Positions 1 to 11,185 are shown, counted from the first letter of the stretch. The stretch: 64,000 bases of DNA from Phanerodontia chrysosporium (GCA_001910725.1 MJGA01000033.1:1-64000); one strand, 5' to 3'. The notes: a model not told the origin generated them from the letters alone. Numbers and translations are program-made.

Positions 1-3000
1 TGTTCTGACCGTTACCTGGCTGCGATGGCTGCTGGACTCGTGGCATGCATTCGAGGTCAATAAGCCCGTAAGGCATGTCTGTCGCAAGAAGTGCGGCTCG
101 GCATGTCTCCTCACGGCGACGCTCCAAATGTGCTGCCTGCTGTCCTTGCTGCCTTTCCAAGGTAGTTGCATGTGCTTGTAACTCCTGCGTACATGGTCTT
201 CCTTCTTCTGAGATTGGAGGTGTTTCAGCAGCTTGCCCAGAGACTTGCCAAGGCCGTCGAGGGGGTCCTCCTTCAGGGATATGCGTGTCCTCAATGATTA
301 AGGTAGGTCCTTCCTCAACCTCGTCACCTTGTTCTGTATCACCAGCTGATTCCTCGCCGATCAAAAGCGAAATTCCATCTCTGCTTGCTGGATCATCGTC
401 TCCGTCGTTGGACTGCATTTCTGACTGTGAGTCCACATCCATTCTCTCGTCCTCTGACAGTTCAGGCTCAGTAGTGTCATACAGGTCTAGCCACCGTATA
501 ACATCACTGTCTGCTGAAACATCACTTCCTGAGGTTTCTTCGCCTTCATCGCTAGTCTTGGCTACAGTATCAATGCTTTCAAGACTAGTTGCTGGACTGG
601 GAGGTGGATCCTCGAAGTCGCTGACGGTTGAAGCAGTATCTGTCCATGCACTGTCGGCTGTATCTTGAATACATGCTGTTTGCAACAAACTTGCCGTTCT
701 TCCAGGTTGACGTCGTGAGTTCCGTGGGTGCGCGTATTCCAGCTCAAGGTCTATTCCTGCAGTATCGATGTCTGTCACCATGTTGACCATGTTGTGCGTG
801 CGATCCAGATACTCTTGCAGGGCAGGATTGACGATATACTCTGGCGTGACTAGCATTTCATATCTAACTGTCAAGGACTCGTCCTTGAAAAGTAGATATG
901 TTCCATCTCGCCGCTCGTCAATGCTGACATAGTTTCCTCGTTGCCAGGGTCGTCCCAGTAGCAAGTCAAATGGGGCCTTTGCACCAATGAACAAACTGGC
1001 ATGTGTCAGAACTGACCCGCATGCTAGTGGCACATCTGGTACAAAGCCTTGCAATAGACCTTCTCCTCCGTTGGCATCTCCCATGATGATCTGCTTGGTC
1101 ACGTCGATAGGGCGTCCTACTGTGTTCTGCCAAACTCGCCTGTTCACGATGTTCAGCTGAGAACCAGTATCCACTATGGCTGTGATGGGGCTACCGTCAA
1201 TCTCAATCCTGAATCGAATGAGTTGACCTCGTTGCCTGCTAGGGAACTGCGTGGCAGTTGCACTGAGTGGTCGAGGAAGTGAAGCAGCCCGTACACCAGT
1301 TTGGGCTACTACTGCCTTTACATCTCCTTGCGATCTGCCGGAAGCATTCTTTGGCTTAATGACTTCCTGCATTTGTTGAGACATTTCCCTAGAGACTCCT
1401 AGCAGCTCTCCAACAGTAATGGGGATATCAGCATTCAGAACCTTGTCCAGCATGCTTTTGGGGTCTACATGCGCTTGAATTTCTGAACGCCGAGGTTGCC
1501 GCTTTTGAAGACCTTCTCCATCCGTCTTTCCATTGTTCCTATCCTTCAAAGGTTCTGCTCGCTCCTTTCCCTTGGACGTAGAAGGTTTTGGCTGCATTAG
1601 ATCTTCCATGAAAGCATCGTCGTCTTGAGCATTGAAAGGAACAGAAGGTATGTCCACAGGGATGGGAACTGGGTCTGGTGCTGGAATAGGAACTGGAACA
1701 AGAGAAGGTTCTCCAGCCTGCTCTTTACGAGCTGAGCGGGGTGGTCCTCGTCGAGTAACAGGTGGAAGATTTTGCCTCTTCCGTCGTTCCTCTAGTTCCT
1801 TGGATGCAGGCATCCAAACACCATCAAACTTCTCCCTCCGATTGGTGGTGATACCCTTCTCTCCTCGCTTGACTTCCAAAACCTCTGCCTCTGATTCCGT
1901 ATCCTCAGGCAAACTCCTCTCCTGGTTCTCCGTGTCTGAATCACAGCTGTAGTACTGCACCTTGGTCCTTCTCCTAGGCTTCTTCTGTGCTAGCGAAGAC
2001 TGCATAGCTTGAACAGAAACAAAGTTGGCCTGTGGAGTCGTGGCTCGTTTGATAGCTGAGACCCAGTTTTCATCACGTTTCCTGAACAAAATACCGCCAT
2101 TGGTGAGAGTAATCCGACCTCTCTCATCACGTGTAATAGTTCCATTGGCAAAGTATTCTTGCAAAGCCTCACACCTGCTCATAGAGTGCCCAAGAGCACC
2201 ACATCCAAAACAGGTACGATCTTCAAGGCGTAGAGGAAACGATGAAACACCTGGTCCTGTGTGGGGCGGTGGATCTCGTTCAAACGACCGGGACCTTGGC
2301 GCTGGAGCTGAACTTGCAACTGAAACACTTCTCCGATCTACTGGTGGCGCTAAGATCGACTTTACCAAAGGGTTCCTGTTACAGGCACGGAAGTAAGCCA
2401 CAGCATAGGCTGGATCATCGATCTGCATCTTCTTCATTTGCGCGATCAATTCCTCCATCTCCAGATCGTCCTTGGCCTTGTCCTTAACAGGAGTAGGTGG
2501 CCGCAAGGTCATGCGTGATGAAGGTGCATCCGAGTCACTCTCCGATGAGGACTCTGGCTCTGGCTTCTTGAACTTGACTGAGCGCTTCGTGGGCTTCTTG
2601 ACAGTCTGCGTCTTCTTCTTCCTGTTCTCTCTTGTCCTCGACAACTCTCTTCCTTTCTTCTTCGACCTTCTCTTCCTTCTGGCAATGTCATCATCCTCAG
2701 ACAAGTCATCCTCTGAGTCAGAGTCAGAACTGTCTGAGTCAGTAGTCGATGCTTCATCAGTATCTTCTGTTTCAGGTTCTGAAAACAGACGATCTCTGTC
2801 AAAGCGCCGACGATGCAGAAGCGATTCTGCAACCTGAGTGACATCATCTACCTCAAACGGGTCTTCTAGGTCATGGTTTGGAAGCTTAGCAACTAGTCGT
2901 GACTCAAGTGACTCTCTGAAAGGCACAGGAATGCCAACCCAGAAATAGTACTTGTAGTCGTAGTCTGACAGCCTGTTGTGCTTCTTCAACCATCCAGCTA

Positions 3001-3625
3001 TCCGTATGAAGTCTCGCATGTACTTGTTCCAAGCCTTGAGCGTCTTGATGGACTTGGACTTCGTATGCCGAGCAAGCTTCTCTAGATCTCGAGTAGCAAA
3101 CCTCTTGGTATCCTTGTCCGCTTCGTAGTACTTCTTGAGATCGCGTACAAAGAATGTCCAGTTAGGGGTCTGATAGCTGGGAAGACCTTCCATGAACTTG
3201 CATACGCTACGAGAACAGTACTGAGTAATGCTCTCAACCTTGTCCTGGTCTGAAGTAACGTTATGCTTTTGACATAGGCGCTCGTAGAAATGTAAAAAGG
3301 GAAGCACTTCCGAATGCTTGCCTTTGAACTTTCGTGGAGCACCCTTTTGTCCTGGCAGGGGAAGATCAACAACTCCTCCTCCAGGGGTGGCCGTGGATGC
3401 TGCAGTAGCTGGCTGAGCCTGCTGTCGGGAGAGACTCCCTTGTTGCTGAGGCTGGGCTGGCTGGGCAGATCCTGAAGGCATCGTGGACGTAGACATGGGC
3501 GTAGGATGTGTCTGCGTAAGCGTGGGGTGTAAAGGTGACGTAGGCGACGTAGAGCGTGACGACGTAGACGTAAACGACGTGGGTGGCGAAGGCGTAGACG
3601 AAGAGGGTGTGAGACCTCCAGACAT
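1..3625 (-). CDS. Ty3/gypsy-like retrotransposon Gag-protease polyprotein, 5' part (runs off window edge)
   Basis: Open minus-strand frame from an ATG at 3625 to the left edge with no stop, so the polymerase part lies outside. Gag packages element RNA and the protease matures the polyprotein. The first 80 or so residues are Ser/Thr/Pro-rich, written largely in ACG/TCT codons. A helical capsid-like region follows. A CCHC zinc knuckle (C-F-G-C, then H, then C) sits near residue 472. A retropepsin-type site D-T-G-S-Q-L-N-I-V-N lies near residue 819, inside a typical RFRIEIDGSPITAIVDTGS context. No frameshift or stop was found in the parts I translated, so this copy may be young. The Ty3/gypsy label is inference from architecture; reverse transcriptase and integrase are not in view. 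Confidence 0.85.
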   Translation of the reverse strand, partial: MSGGLTPSSSTPSPPTSFTSTSSRSTSPTSPLHPTLTQTHPTPMSTSTMPSGSAQPAQPQQQGSLSRQQAQPATAASTATPGGGVVDLPLPGQKGAPRKFKGKHSEVLPFLHFYERLCQKHNVTSDQDKVESITQYCSRSVCKFMEGLPSYQTPNWTFFVRDLKKYYEADKDTKRFATRDLEKLARHTKSKSIKTLKAWNKYMRDFIRIAGWLKKHNRLSDYDYKYYFWVGIPVPFRESLESRLVAKLPNHDLEDPFEVDDVTQVAESLLHRRRFDRDRLFSEPETEDTDEASTTDSDSSDSDSEDDLSEDDDIARRKRRSKKKGRELSRTRENRKKKTQTVKKPTKRSVKFKKPEPESSSESDSDAPSSRMTLRPPTPVKDKAKDDLEMEELIAQMKKMQIDDPAYAVAYFRACNRNPLVKSILAPPVDRRSVSVASSAPAPRSRSFERDPPPHTGPGVSSFPLRLEDRTCFGCGALGHSMSRCEALQEYFANGTITRDERGRITLTNGGILFRKRDENWVSAIKRATTPQANFVSVQAMQSSLAQKKPRRRTKVQYYSCDSDTENQERSLPEDTESEAEVLEVKRGEKGITTNRREKFDGVWMPASKELEERRKRQNLPPVTRRGPPRSARKEQAGEPSLVPVPIPAPDPVPIPVDIPSVPFNAQDDDAFMEDLMQPKPSTSKGKERAEPLKDRNNGKTDGEGLQKRQPRRSEIQAHVDPKSMLDKVLNADIPITVGELLGVSREMSQQMQEVIKPKNASGRSQGDVKAVVAQTGVRAASLPRPLSATATQFPSRQRGQLIRFRIEIDGSPITAIVDTGSQLNIVNRRVWQNTVGRPIDVTKQIIMGDANGGEGLLQGFVPDVPLACGSVLTHASLFIGAKAPFDLLLGRPWQRGNYVSIDERRDGTYLLFKDESLTVRYEMLVTPEYIVNPALQEYLDRTHNMVNMVTDIDTAGIDLELEYAHPRNSRRQPGRTASLLQTACIQDTADSAWTDTASTVSDFEDPPPSPATSLESIDTVAKTSDEGEETSGSDVSADSDVIRWLDLYDTTEPELSEDERMDVDSQSEMQSNDGDDDPASRDGISLLIGEESAGDTEQGDEVEEGPTLIIEDTHIPEGGPPRRPWQVSGQAAETPPISEEGRPCTQELQAHATTLERQQGQQAAHLERRREETCRAALLATDMPYGLIDLECMPRVQQPSQPGNGQN

Positions 3626-4079
3626 GCACTTGTGAACAGTAACCAAAGAAGTCTGATTCCCCCTCGCGGTGGGCTCCAGATATCGTGGTTGATCCCGCTT
3701 TCAACTCCTCCTTGAAGAGAGTGAGTCAAATTAAGGAACCGAGTTAGACGGACCAGTCCTAGGTCGGCTTCTGCCTCGGGCGTTCGTTGGGGACAAAGGT
3801 AGACTGCAAAGGTGTGTGTTGAGAAGGTAGAGGTTGGAGGTGTAAAAGGGGGGGGTTTCGTCTACAAAGGAGGGGTAAGGGTTAGATCAACTCACAGGCT
3901 GTCCTGTAAATAGACCTAAGAAACAATGAGTGGTAGCCCGAATGCTACAACCCACTGGGAAACAATACAAAAGAGTCCAACGTGCAACAAACAACCAAAC
4001 AACCAGTGAGACCAAAAGACGTACAACCGCAAACACAAAAGAGTCCGTTAAAGACCGTGAACGTCAAACACAAAAGCGT

Positions 4080-4422
4080 ACTCGACACCAGTGGCAGAGC
4101 CGGACTAGAGTACGTACAGGCAGCGAAAGAAAGGGGTACACTCTGTGTCAGCAAGAGCTTAGCAGGGTGTGTACAAACAACAACAACGTAGGGCGTGACC
4201 ACAAACAGCGTAGAACACTCGACACTGGGCAAAGGCCAGACTAGAGTGTAAAAGGAAAGACGAAGGGCAAACACTCGACACCGGTGGCAGAGCCGGACTA
4301 GAATGTTCCCACCCAACGTATGACGTACAACAAAAAGTACTCGACACCGGGCACAGGCCGGACTAGAGTACAACAACCGACGACGAAGAGCACTCGACAC
4401 CGGGCACGAGCCGGACTAGAGT
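4080..4422. repeat. Five copies of a 31-32 bp motif in the retroelement leader
   Basis: Copies start at 4080, 4217, 4273, 4339 and 4392. Each begins ACTCGACAC and ends GGACTAGAGT or close to it, with variable middles. The copy ends are partly inverted (ACTC...GAGT), so each can form a small stem. Spacing is irregular, unlike a simple tandem repeat. They lie downstream of the TATA box in the direction of transcription, so they should be in the RNA. Role unknown. Confidence 0.8.
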
Positions 4423-4577
4423 GGTCTCAACAACGACGTAGACGTAGAACACCAGTGGCACTGCAGCAGCCGCGCTACAGTACACAGCAAAGAGCAAAAG
4501 ACGTAGAGGGAGGAACGAACTAGATAGCGGTCTAGTGTCAAGAGGCTCCTCTGAGCGAGGATACAAGGGGTGGGGTT

Positions 4578-4584
4578 TATATAC
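4578..4584 (-). promoter_or_regulatory. TATA box of the LTR promoter
   Basis: TATATAA on the minus strand inside GGGGTATATAAACCCC. It lies about 950 bp upstream of the Gag start and just upstream of the five leader repeats. Confidence 0.55.
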
Positions 4585-4968
4585 CCCTTAAACTAGGAGT
4601 ATTCTAGAGTATTCTATAAAGTTCCATGTCCTTCTGCAATGTTCTCTTCCAAAAGTCCCTAAATCCTGAGTGCTGGGTCCAAGTCTGGGCCCTTCTGCCA
4701 GAATATTCCAGCAGATTCCACAGTATTCTTCGCTTTTCCACAATGTTCCAGCTGCTTCTTACCTCTTCCTAGGCCTTCCAAGCCTAAGCATGCCCCTTTC
4801 TCTCTTCTTTCCTACTCTTTCCCCATATGGATGCACATTCCCACACCTTCTGGGATCTCCGGGTTTGGGCATGTCTTCCCACACCCACTGATATGGCAGA
4901 GACTCAAGCCCATTTCATCCATATCTTGTGTCAAACACCTTTGATGCATGATACCGTGTGGTACTTAC

Positions 4969-7414
4969 CTCTGCAATCGCATCCTTGCAGAACTCGAGAC
5001 GACGGAACATCTCGTTGACGAAGGTGAGGCTCGGCAGAGGCATCGGTCCATAATGCGGATGGACATGCTGGCCTGCAAGCACGAAAAGCATTGCTTTCGC
5101 TTCAGCCTGCTGCCACAGCTTCTTCGAGTTAGCCGTCGCGGTGTCGTCAGCCTCGACCTCTTCGCATTTCGCCCGCAGCCCCTTGCGCAGCGCGTGCACG
5201 TAGTTGTCGATGGTATCAAGCAGCAGATCCTGGTCGTCGCTGTTCGCAAGGGGCCTGTTCGTCAGGAGCATAGCGGCGGTAGAGACCTCGAGGCTCTTCT
5301 TGTCGGTCTTGAACGCCTCGCAATACGCCGCGTCCGCGATAGCCATGATGTCGGGCAAGATCTCGTACGACGGTCGCTCTTTCGCGTTGCCGAGCAGTTT
5401 CTTGTACACCTTGGTCATATTCGTGTTCGCCTCGTCGATAGTGGCTTGTGTACCTGATGCGCGCTGCTGCGCCCAGTACTCCATGCTCCTGTCGAGTTCG
5501 TCCGCTGTCGGGCAATCCTTGATAATACGCCCCATTCCGTCGAAATGTACCCAGAGCGTTTCGACGACATTCGAGGCGATCTGGTGTCCAACACATAGTC
5601 AGTAAAGCAATCACGTCCTTCGCCTGCTGCACTCACCGCGCCGTACACGTTGAGCAAATGCGAAACCAAGTACGAAACCTTCCAGATCGGATGCTCCACC
5701 AGCGGGTTTTTGGCCTCGATGAGATGCATAAGGAGCTGCAGAGAGTGAGGGACACGAAGCAAAGCAGCCACCGGAGCTGACTTCCGCGGCGTCTCCTTCT
5801 GCTTCTTCGCCATCGCAGCCGTCGCAGTCGCAACGTCGACACCTTTCGATGTCGACGCCGCTTTCCCTGCGCCCTTCGCCTTCGCCGCCTTGCCGCCCTT
5901 CGTCGTCTTCGCCGCGGATTTGCTCGACTGTGCCGAGGTCGCCACCTCCGCGGCCGTCTCATCAGCGACATCGACGTCCTTCGCGCCCTCGATGGCCTCG
6001 TCCGCGTTTGCAGCGGTCATCGTCCCCAAGCTTGCCTCCAGCTTGCTCTCGGCGAGCGCGGTCAACCCGTCAGCCGTGGCCTTCTTCTCGCCGTAAACGA
6101 GGCCGTCGCGCTCGATCGCAAGCAGCCCGACGATCATCTCGAGAAACTCCTCAGGTGTCTCGCCGCGCAACGTCTCGTTGAAGTTTCGCGCCATCTCGTA
6201 CAACTCGTCCTGGGTCATCTTGTCTGCAATGTAATGAGTACTTCAATATATCGGTGTAGAAGTCCCGAGTAATGCCTTACCGCGGTCGTAGATCGCAACC
6301 AACCACCAACCGCTTGCTTTCTGGATGTCCTGCCACTTCTTCGTCTCCTGCTTCGCGGCCTCGAGAACCGCGATGGTGGCGTGGTACTCTTGAGCTTCTG
6401 GTATGTTCTCATGGTTCAAATTCCCCTTCTTCTCTTCTTCGTCGATCTTGTTCTTCAGGTGTTTCAATGTGTCTTGCAACCCGTGAATTCGTACCGCCCC
6501 TTGTATAACCCGATTGTCGACGATCTTCATGTACTGCCGCAGGGCTGCTAGACGATGCTGCCCACCGGAGACCGCGATGTACTTGATATTCTCCTTCAGC
6601 AGAGAATCTAGCGTCGGCCAGACGTCTTCGCTCGCCGTGAAAATGTCGAGGTTCTGCAGTGCCGCGTAGCTGGAACACTTGGCCAGACGCTCTGCCGCGT
6701 CCGGCTTCAGATCAGTTCCAACCTTTAGCGGCACCTTGAACATCGTGGTGCGGTCAACCCGCCGGATGCCCTCGTCCTCGTACCGACGGACGAGGTTCGT
6801 CAGCGCCTGGTTATGGACTATTCGTTTGACCCAGCGGCCAAACTCAGGACGGACCGCGTCGTCCGCGAGCCAGTTGACACGGGCGAAGCCCATGAACGCG
6901 TCCGTGATGTTCACGCGAATTCGTGTGATGACGTGCGGGTCGAACGCGGTCTTGCTTGGCGGCAGGGTCGAAAGCTCGTCCAAAACGCTACGGAGCTCTC
7001 GCGCCTGGTAGTGATGCGATTTAGCAAGACAAGGTACGCGATTAGAGACTTAACACGTACGTAGCGCGTGGTTGCGTCCTCATTCTCGTCAACCCATTGC
7101 TCCTCCTCTTGGCTGTCCTTGTCGACAGCCTTCCCCTTCCCTTTACGAGGAGGATCGCCTTCGACGATGCCTCCATCGGTGTCGCCTTCGTCGGCTGATA
7201 CATCTTCGTCAATTACTTCGACCTCATCGTCCGCGTCGTTCGTGCGCTGAGGCTTCTTTGTGGAGCTCTCAACCGGTTTGTCGTTATCGCCTGCCTCCTG
7301 AGCCTTCTTGCGAGGTGCTCGGGTTGTTTTCTTCGGCTCCTTGCCGCTTTGGCTTTTGATATTTGCCATTGCACGCTTCAGCGCGGCAGTTGACATAGAC
7401 GGAGCTTTCGGCAT
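4969..7414 (-). CDS. Basidiomycete protein with a ParB/sulfiredoxin-like GGQHR motif; 3' end missing
   Basis: Four exons read from the minus strand: 7414-7061, 7004-6281, 6223-5637 and 5580-4969. They join in frame to 759 codons and end at a GTAAGT donor. The N-terminus is Lys-rich then acidic (EVEVIDEDVSADEGD). Near residue 265 is VSGGQHRLAALRQY, which resembles the GxxR nucleotide-binding motif of the ParB/Srx fold. A Lys/Ala-rich linker and a helical C-terminal part follow. After the donor the sequence enters the retrotransposon region, so the remaining exons lie beyond the insertion, outside the window. Function unknown; the ParB-like assignment rests on one motif. The start could be further upstream if a 5' intron is used. 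Confidence 0.65.
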
Positions 7415-7703
7415 GTTTCCTGTAGATATTCTGTGAGAATAATACATGCAAAACATCTACCACCAAACGTACCAGAATTGTTGGAGTGATTCGAATAGAT
7501 CCTGAGGAGCTGACGACAATGACGGTGGTGGAGGGGCCGAGGACGAGAGGGCGATGGAGGATTGGGCACGATAGCATCGATTGATGTGGTATCCCAAACG
7601 GGTAGTTAACTAATTCACGGTAAATATTTCATTATGGATATCTCCTGATTTGTAGTTATCGTGTGGGTGATGATGAGGATATGTATTGATCAACGCTATA
7701 CTT

Positions 7704-8275
7704 GCGCCGCGAATGTCTCGATACACTCGCGGCTGGACACCACTCAAGTATGGTTGCGCCGCGAATGCGTCGACACACTCGCGGCGGGACACCAGTCAAG
7801 TACGGGTGCGCCGCGATTGTGTCGACACACTCGCGGCGGGACACCAGTCAAATAAGGTCGCGCCGCGAATGTCTCGATACACTCGCGGCTGGACCTCACT
7901 CAAGTACCCTCCCGCCGCGAATGTCTCGACACACTCGCGGCTGGACTTCACTCAAGTACGGCTGCGCCGCGAGTGTCTCGACACACTCGCGGCTGGACAC
8001 CACTCAAGGACGGTTGCGCCGCGAGTGTCTCGACACACTCGCGGCTGGACTTCACTCAAGTACGGCTGCGCCGCGAGTGTCTCGACACACTCGCGGCTGG
8101 ACATCACTCAAGTACCGTCCCGCCGCGAGTGTGTCGACACACTCGCGGCTGGACCTCACTCGAGTACGGTTGCGCCGCGAGTGTCTCGACACACTCGCGG
8201 CTGGACATCACTCAAGTACCCTCCCGCCGCGATTGTCTCGACACACTCGCGCCTCGCCCACACCCCACAACGATG
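7704..8275. repeat. 52-bp satellite, about 11 head-to-tail copies, each with a hairpin
   Basis: Units start at 7704, 7756, 7808 and so on to 8224. Each contains GCCGCGAGTGT and its inverted complement ACACTCGCGGC (or AAT/ATT variants) around a six-base loop. About 24 bp of linker (CTGGACACCACTCAAGTACGGTTGC or similar) follows. The arm variants GAGTGT and GAATGT are partly compensated on the other arm. All three plus frames stay open because the unit lacks stop codons, which creates spurious ORFs of up to 220 codons. Confidence 0.92.
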
Positions 8276-8407
8276 TTAGAACACATACAGTTTACCCCGC
8301 TGTCACCTTATCTCAAAGCCCACCCCTTATAAGTCAGACGAACAATCTTTCTTACTCCAGATAGACTGCATACAGATCGTCACTATAACAATAATGAGGA
8401 ATACTAT

Positions 8408-9063
8408 TTACAAGTAGCGACATTTCTCGCGCTGCGCGAGCTCCTGATGCAATGTGAACTCAAAGTCGAAACTCTCGGACATAGTAAAATGGAAATCGCG
8501 CTGAAACGTCCTAAGCCAGTGCAGACCATGACTCCGCACGAGGTGATACATCGCAATGTTCCAGGGACTCGGTCCGAAATGCTCCCGACAATACGTCTGG
8601 ATTCGATAGTAAGCCCGCTTTCACACTATGCATCAATGTCGTTCACGAACTCACCCCAGTGTCACGGATCGTCGTCCAGGCCTCGTCACCCCGCGACATG
8701 TCGTTGATATTCAGGTTCATCCTCAGGATCATTCCAGCAATCGCTCGCGCGCTGTGGAGTATGCGCACGAACCTGGCCTTCTTGACGTCCTCAGCGTCAT
8801 CGTTCTGCTGTGCGTACTCTGCGAAATCTCCCTCGAAGTTGTCCCAATTTCGATCGCGGTACCACGGCCCAGACAAACCCTCGAACTTCCAATGCTCCTC
8901 AAACACGTATTGTCGGTTGCGCACCGGGCTCCCATCTCCGTTCTGCCAAACTCTTCATCAGTACCATCTTCACCTCGGCGAAAACCTTACTTACGCCAGA
9001 TGAGGCATGCTTCCCATCCTCGACCTCTTCGGGAACGGCACGCGAATCGGTAGTGCTGGACAT
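8408..9063 (-). CDS. Small unrecognised protein, three exons
   Basis: Exon 1 is 9063-8995 (MSSTTDSRAVPEEVEDG), with donor GTAAGT and acceptor AG at 8943. Exon 2 runs from 8942 and reads NGDGSPVRNRQYVFEEHWK onward. A GTGAGT donor near 8650 and an AG acceptor about 37 bases on join a third exon (AYYRIQTYCREHFGPSPWN...), ending at TAA 8410-8408. The last intron would be unusually short, so that junction is tentative. The aromatic- and Arg-rich composition with no TM segment suggests a soluble protein. It lies between two hairpin satellites. I do not recognise the family; a transposon-derived ORF is possible. Confidence 0.5.
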
Positions 9064-9402
9064 TACGAGGGTGGATGGTGGTGGTGGTCTTTCAAGTCAC
9101 CCAGCACTGCCCTGGCGCGAGATCGCTACTGATAAGAATTTGATCACATGTTGTATGCACCCGTTTGCAGATAGATTGACCAGCTGATGGCGGTGGAATG
9201 GACATTCCCGCCTTTGCATCTGTTTATTAATATATTTGTGGCAGACATATGCATTTTCTGACATCCCAGATAGTATAATCTGTACTATTTGGCTAACCCA
9301 AAGTCAGTAAAATTTATTTGTCATGGCACAAATCCCTTCTTTAACCCCTCTTTTAACCCTCTCGACACCTATCAATTCTCATCTGCGTTCTGGGCCCCCC
9401 AA
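9064..9402. other. AT-rich gap
   Basis: No ORF or recognisable motif beyond CCCTAA-like runs (TTTAACCCCTCTTTTAACCC) near 9340-9362. Confidence 0.5.
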
Positions 9403-9650
9403 CGCCGCGCCTGTCTCAGAACAGTCGCGGCTGACCCACGTCCATATGGCTCCATCGCTCATCCTGTCAGTCCGCCGCGAGTGTCTCAGAACATTCGCGG
9501 CTGACCCATGTCCATATGGCTCCATCGCTCATCATCACCTCTGTCCGCCGCGAGTGTCTCAGAACATTCGCGGCTGACCCATGTCCATATGGCTCCATCG
9601 CTCATCATCACCTCTGTCCGCCGCGAGTGTCTCAGAACATTCGCGGCGCA
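9403..9650. repeat. 73-bp satellite with the same hairpin core, about 4 copies
   Basis: Units start near 9403, 9471, 9544 and 9617. Each has CCGCCGCGAGTGTCTCAGAACATTCGCGGC, then the linker CTGACCCATGTCCATATGGC and ATCGCTCATC. The hairpin core matches the 52-bp array but the linker is unrelated. Degenerate copies recur at 10325-10450 and 11150-11250. Confidence 0.88.
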
Positions 9651-9895
9651 TAGGCTGTCTCAACACTACTTCACATTCCTTACCTTCAACCCTATCAAAA
9701 CCTTACATATACCCTTCTTTTACCTACCCAGGACCCATATTAGACCCTGTACCCCTTCCGTAACCATAACCTACCTGCACCATACTTATATCCTAGTTGA
9801 ACCCACCTTAACCCATGAATAACCCTCAACCCGTACTTAGCCCCATCCTGAACCCAACATGTACCCTAAACCGACAGCAAGAATCTAGGCATAAT
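9651..9895. repeat. CCCTAA-like degenerate tract ending in a 66-bp block duplicated at 11332
   Basis: Repeated AACCC/CCCTAA-type words (ACCTTAACCC, ATAACCCTCAACCC, GTACCCTAAACC) look like decayed telomere-type sequence. The last 66 bp (9830-9895) is identical to 11332-11397. The flanks on the left are also similar (hairpin, then CGCATAGGCTGTCTCA). Confidence 0.75.
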
Positions 9896-10179
9896 ACTAC
9901 TGAGTCTGGAATTCACGTGGATGACCGGAAATGCACACAATATATCATACTTTCAATCTGGGAATTGTCTCAAGAACAAAGGGATAAAGGTTTGTGAGAT
10001 GATAAAGGCATGTGGTCAATAAAAGTTCATAGCGACCACCAGGGTTTGCAACTCCGAGTGTTCGTGTTACTCCGTAACTTCCCTTGAACTCTGGCATTTT
10101 TCATGAGCAGAGTTGGCTCAGAGATTCAGCGCCATGACAGCAGTTTATAATTTATGGTTTCATTCTTGAATAATCATTT

Positions 10180-11185
10180 AATTTTAACTGCAAATGCCCA
10201 TGGCAAAATCACGAAAAATAATAGTAATTGCCGTGAATGTTGTCGAACAGTGGTGGCAATTTGTGCCAATTTCAGCGATTTTATTTGGATGAGATATCAT
10301 TATTAGTTAATGTAAAAAGTGACTCAGTTCACCGCAAGTGTCTTGAAACAGTTGTGGCTGACCCATATCAATATGACCCTTTATCTGTGTCAGTCCACTG
10401 CATATGTCACAGAACACCTGCAGCTGACCCATGTCAATATGGGTTCATCATCGTAAAAAATTAGTTTCTCAAAAAGTGGTAAAACACTGTACTTGCAGTT
10501 TATAATTTAGGATTTCATTCTTGAATAACTATTTAATCCTGACTGCAAACGCCCATGGAAAAATCCCGAAAAATGGTAGGCATCGCCGCGAATGTCACGA
10601 AACAATCGCGGCGATTTATGCCAATTTGTGCAATTTTATTTGGATGAGATATGATTATTATTTAATTTAAACAATTACTCAGGCCACCGAAGTGCACATG
10701 AAGAAATCGCAGAAAATGGTAGGTATCGCCGCGAATGTCACGAAACACTCGCGGCGATGCACCCCTATTTTTGCGATTTTATTTGGATGCGATATGATCA
10801 TTATTTAATTTAATATTGGGTCAGGCTGCTGCAAACGACCATGAAAAAATCGCGAAAAATGGTAGGCATCGCCGCGAGTGTCACGAAACACTCGCGGCGA
10901 TACACCCCCATTTTTGCGATTTTATTTGGATGCGATATGATCATTATTTAATTTAATATTGGGTCTGGCTGCTGCAAATGCCCATGGAAAAATCGCGAAA
11001 AATGGTAGGCATCGCCGCGAGTGTCACGAAACACTCGCGGCGATATATGCCTATTTTTGCGATTTTATTTGGATGCAATATGATTATTATTTAATTTAAA
11101 AAATGGCTCAGACTGCTGCAAATGCCCATGATCGCGAAAAAAGGTAGGCATCGCCGCGACTGTCACGAAACAATCGCGGCTGACC
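10180..11185. repeat. About 145-bp satellite with the hairpin core, six units
   Basis: Units carry CTGCAAATGCCCATGGAAAAATC, GCGAAAAATGGTAGGCATC, the hairpin CGCCGCGAGTGTCACGAAACACTCGCGGCG, then an AT-rich tail (TTTTATTTGGATGCGATATG, ATTATTTAATTTA). Cores lie near 10232 (very diverged), 10583, 10728, 10870, 11013 and 11152. The middle copies at 10813-11099 are nearly identical, while outer copies are degenerate. The last unit changes mid-hairpin into the 73-bp family linker, a chimeric junction. Confidence 0.9.

Larger units (their letters stand above)
3626..4900 (-). mobile_element. Retrotransposon 5' leader and LTR region
   Basis: Non-coding stretch between Gag and the neighbouring gene. 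It holds a minus-strand TATA box and a cluster of five diverged repeats, as expected for an LTR plus untranslated leader feeding the Gag frame. The outer boundary (about 4900) and the LTR end are not fixed, because the second LTR is outside the window and I saw no convincing tRNA primer-binding site. Short ORFs here are shadows of repeats. Confidence 0.55.

Noticed and set aside
3899..3970. tRNA primer-binding site in the retroelement leader
   Set aside because: CAGTGGGTTGTAGC and GGGCTACCACTC were considered, but neither reads as a complement of a tRNA 3' end in the sense orientation next to a defined LTR end.
7704..8275. CRISPR-like appearance of the array
   Set aside because: Spacers are not unique, the units are plain tandem repeats and the host is a eukaryote.
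7686..8364. Overlapping ORFs of 119-220 codons in all three plus frames across the 52-bp array
   Set aside because: The repeat unit has no stop codon in any frame, so the ORFs are a by-product of the satellite.
10237..10464. Plus-strand 75-codon ORF in the satellite region
   Set aside because: Made of diverged hairpin repeats; no coding signature.
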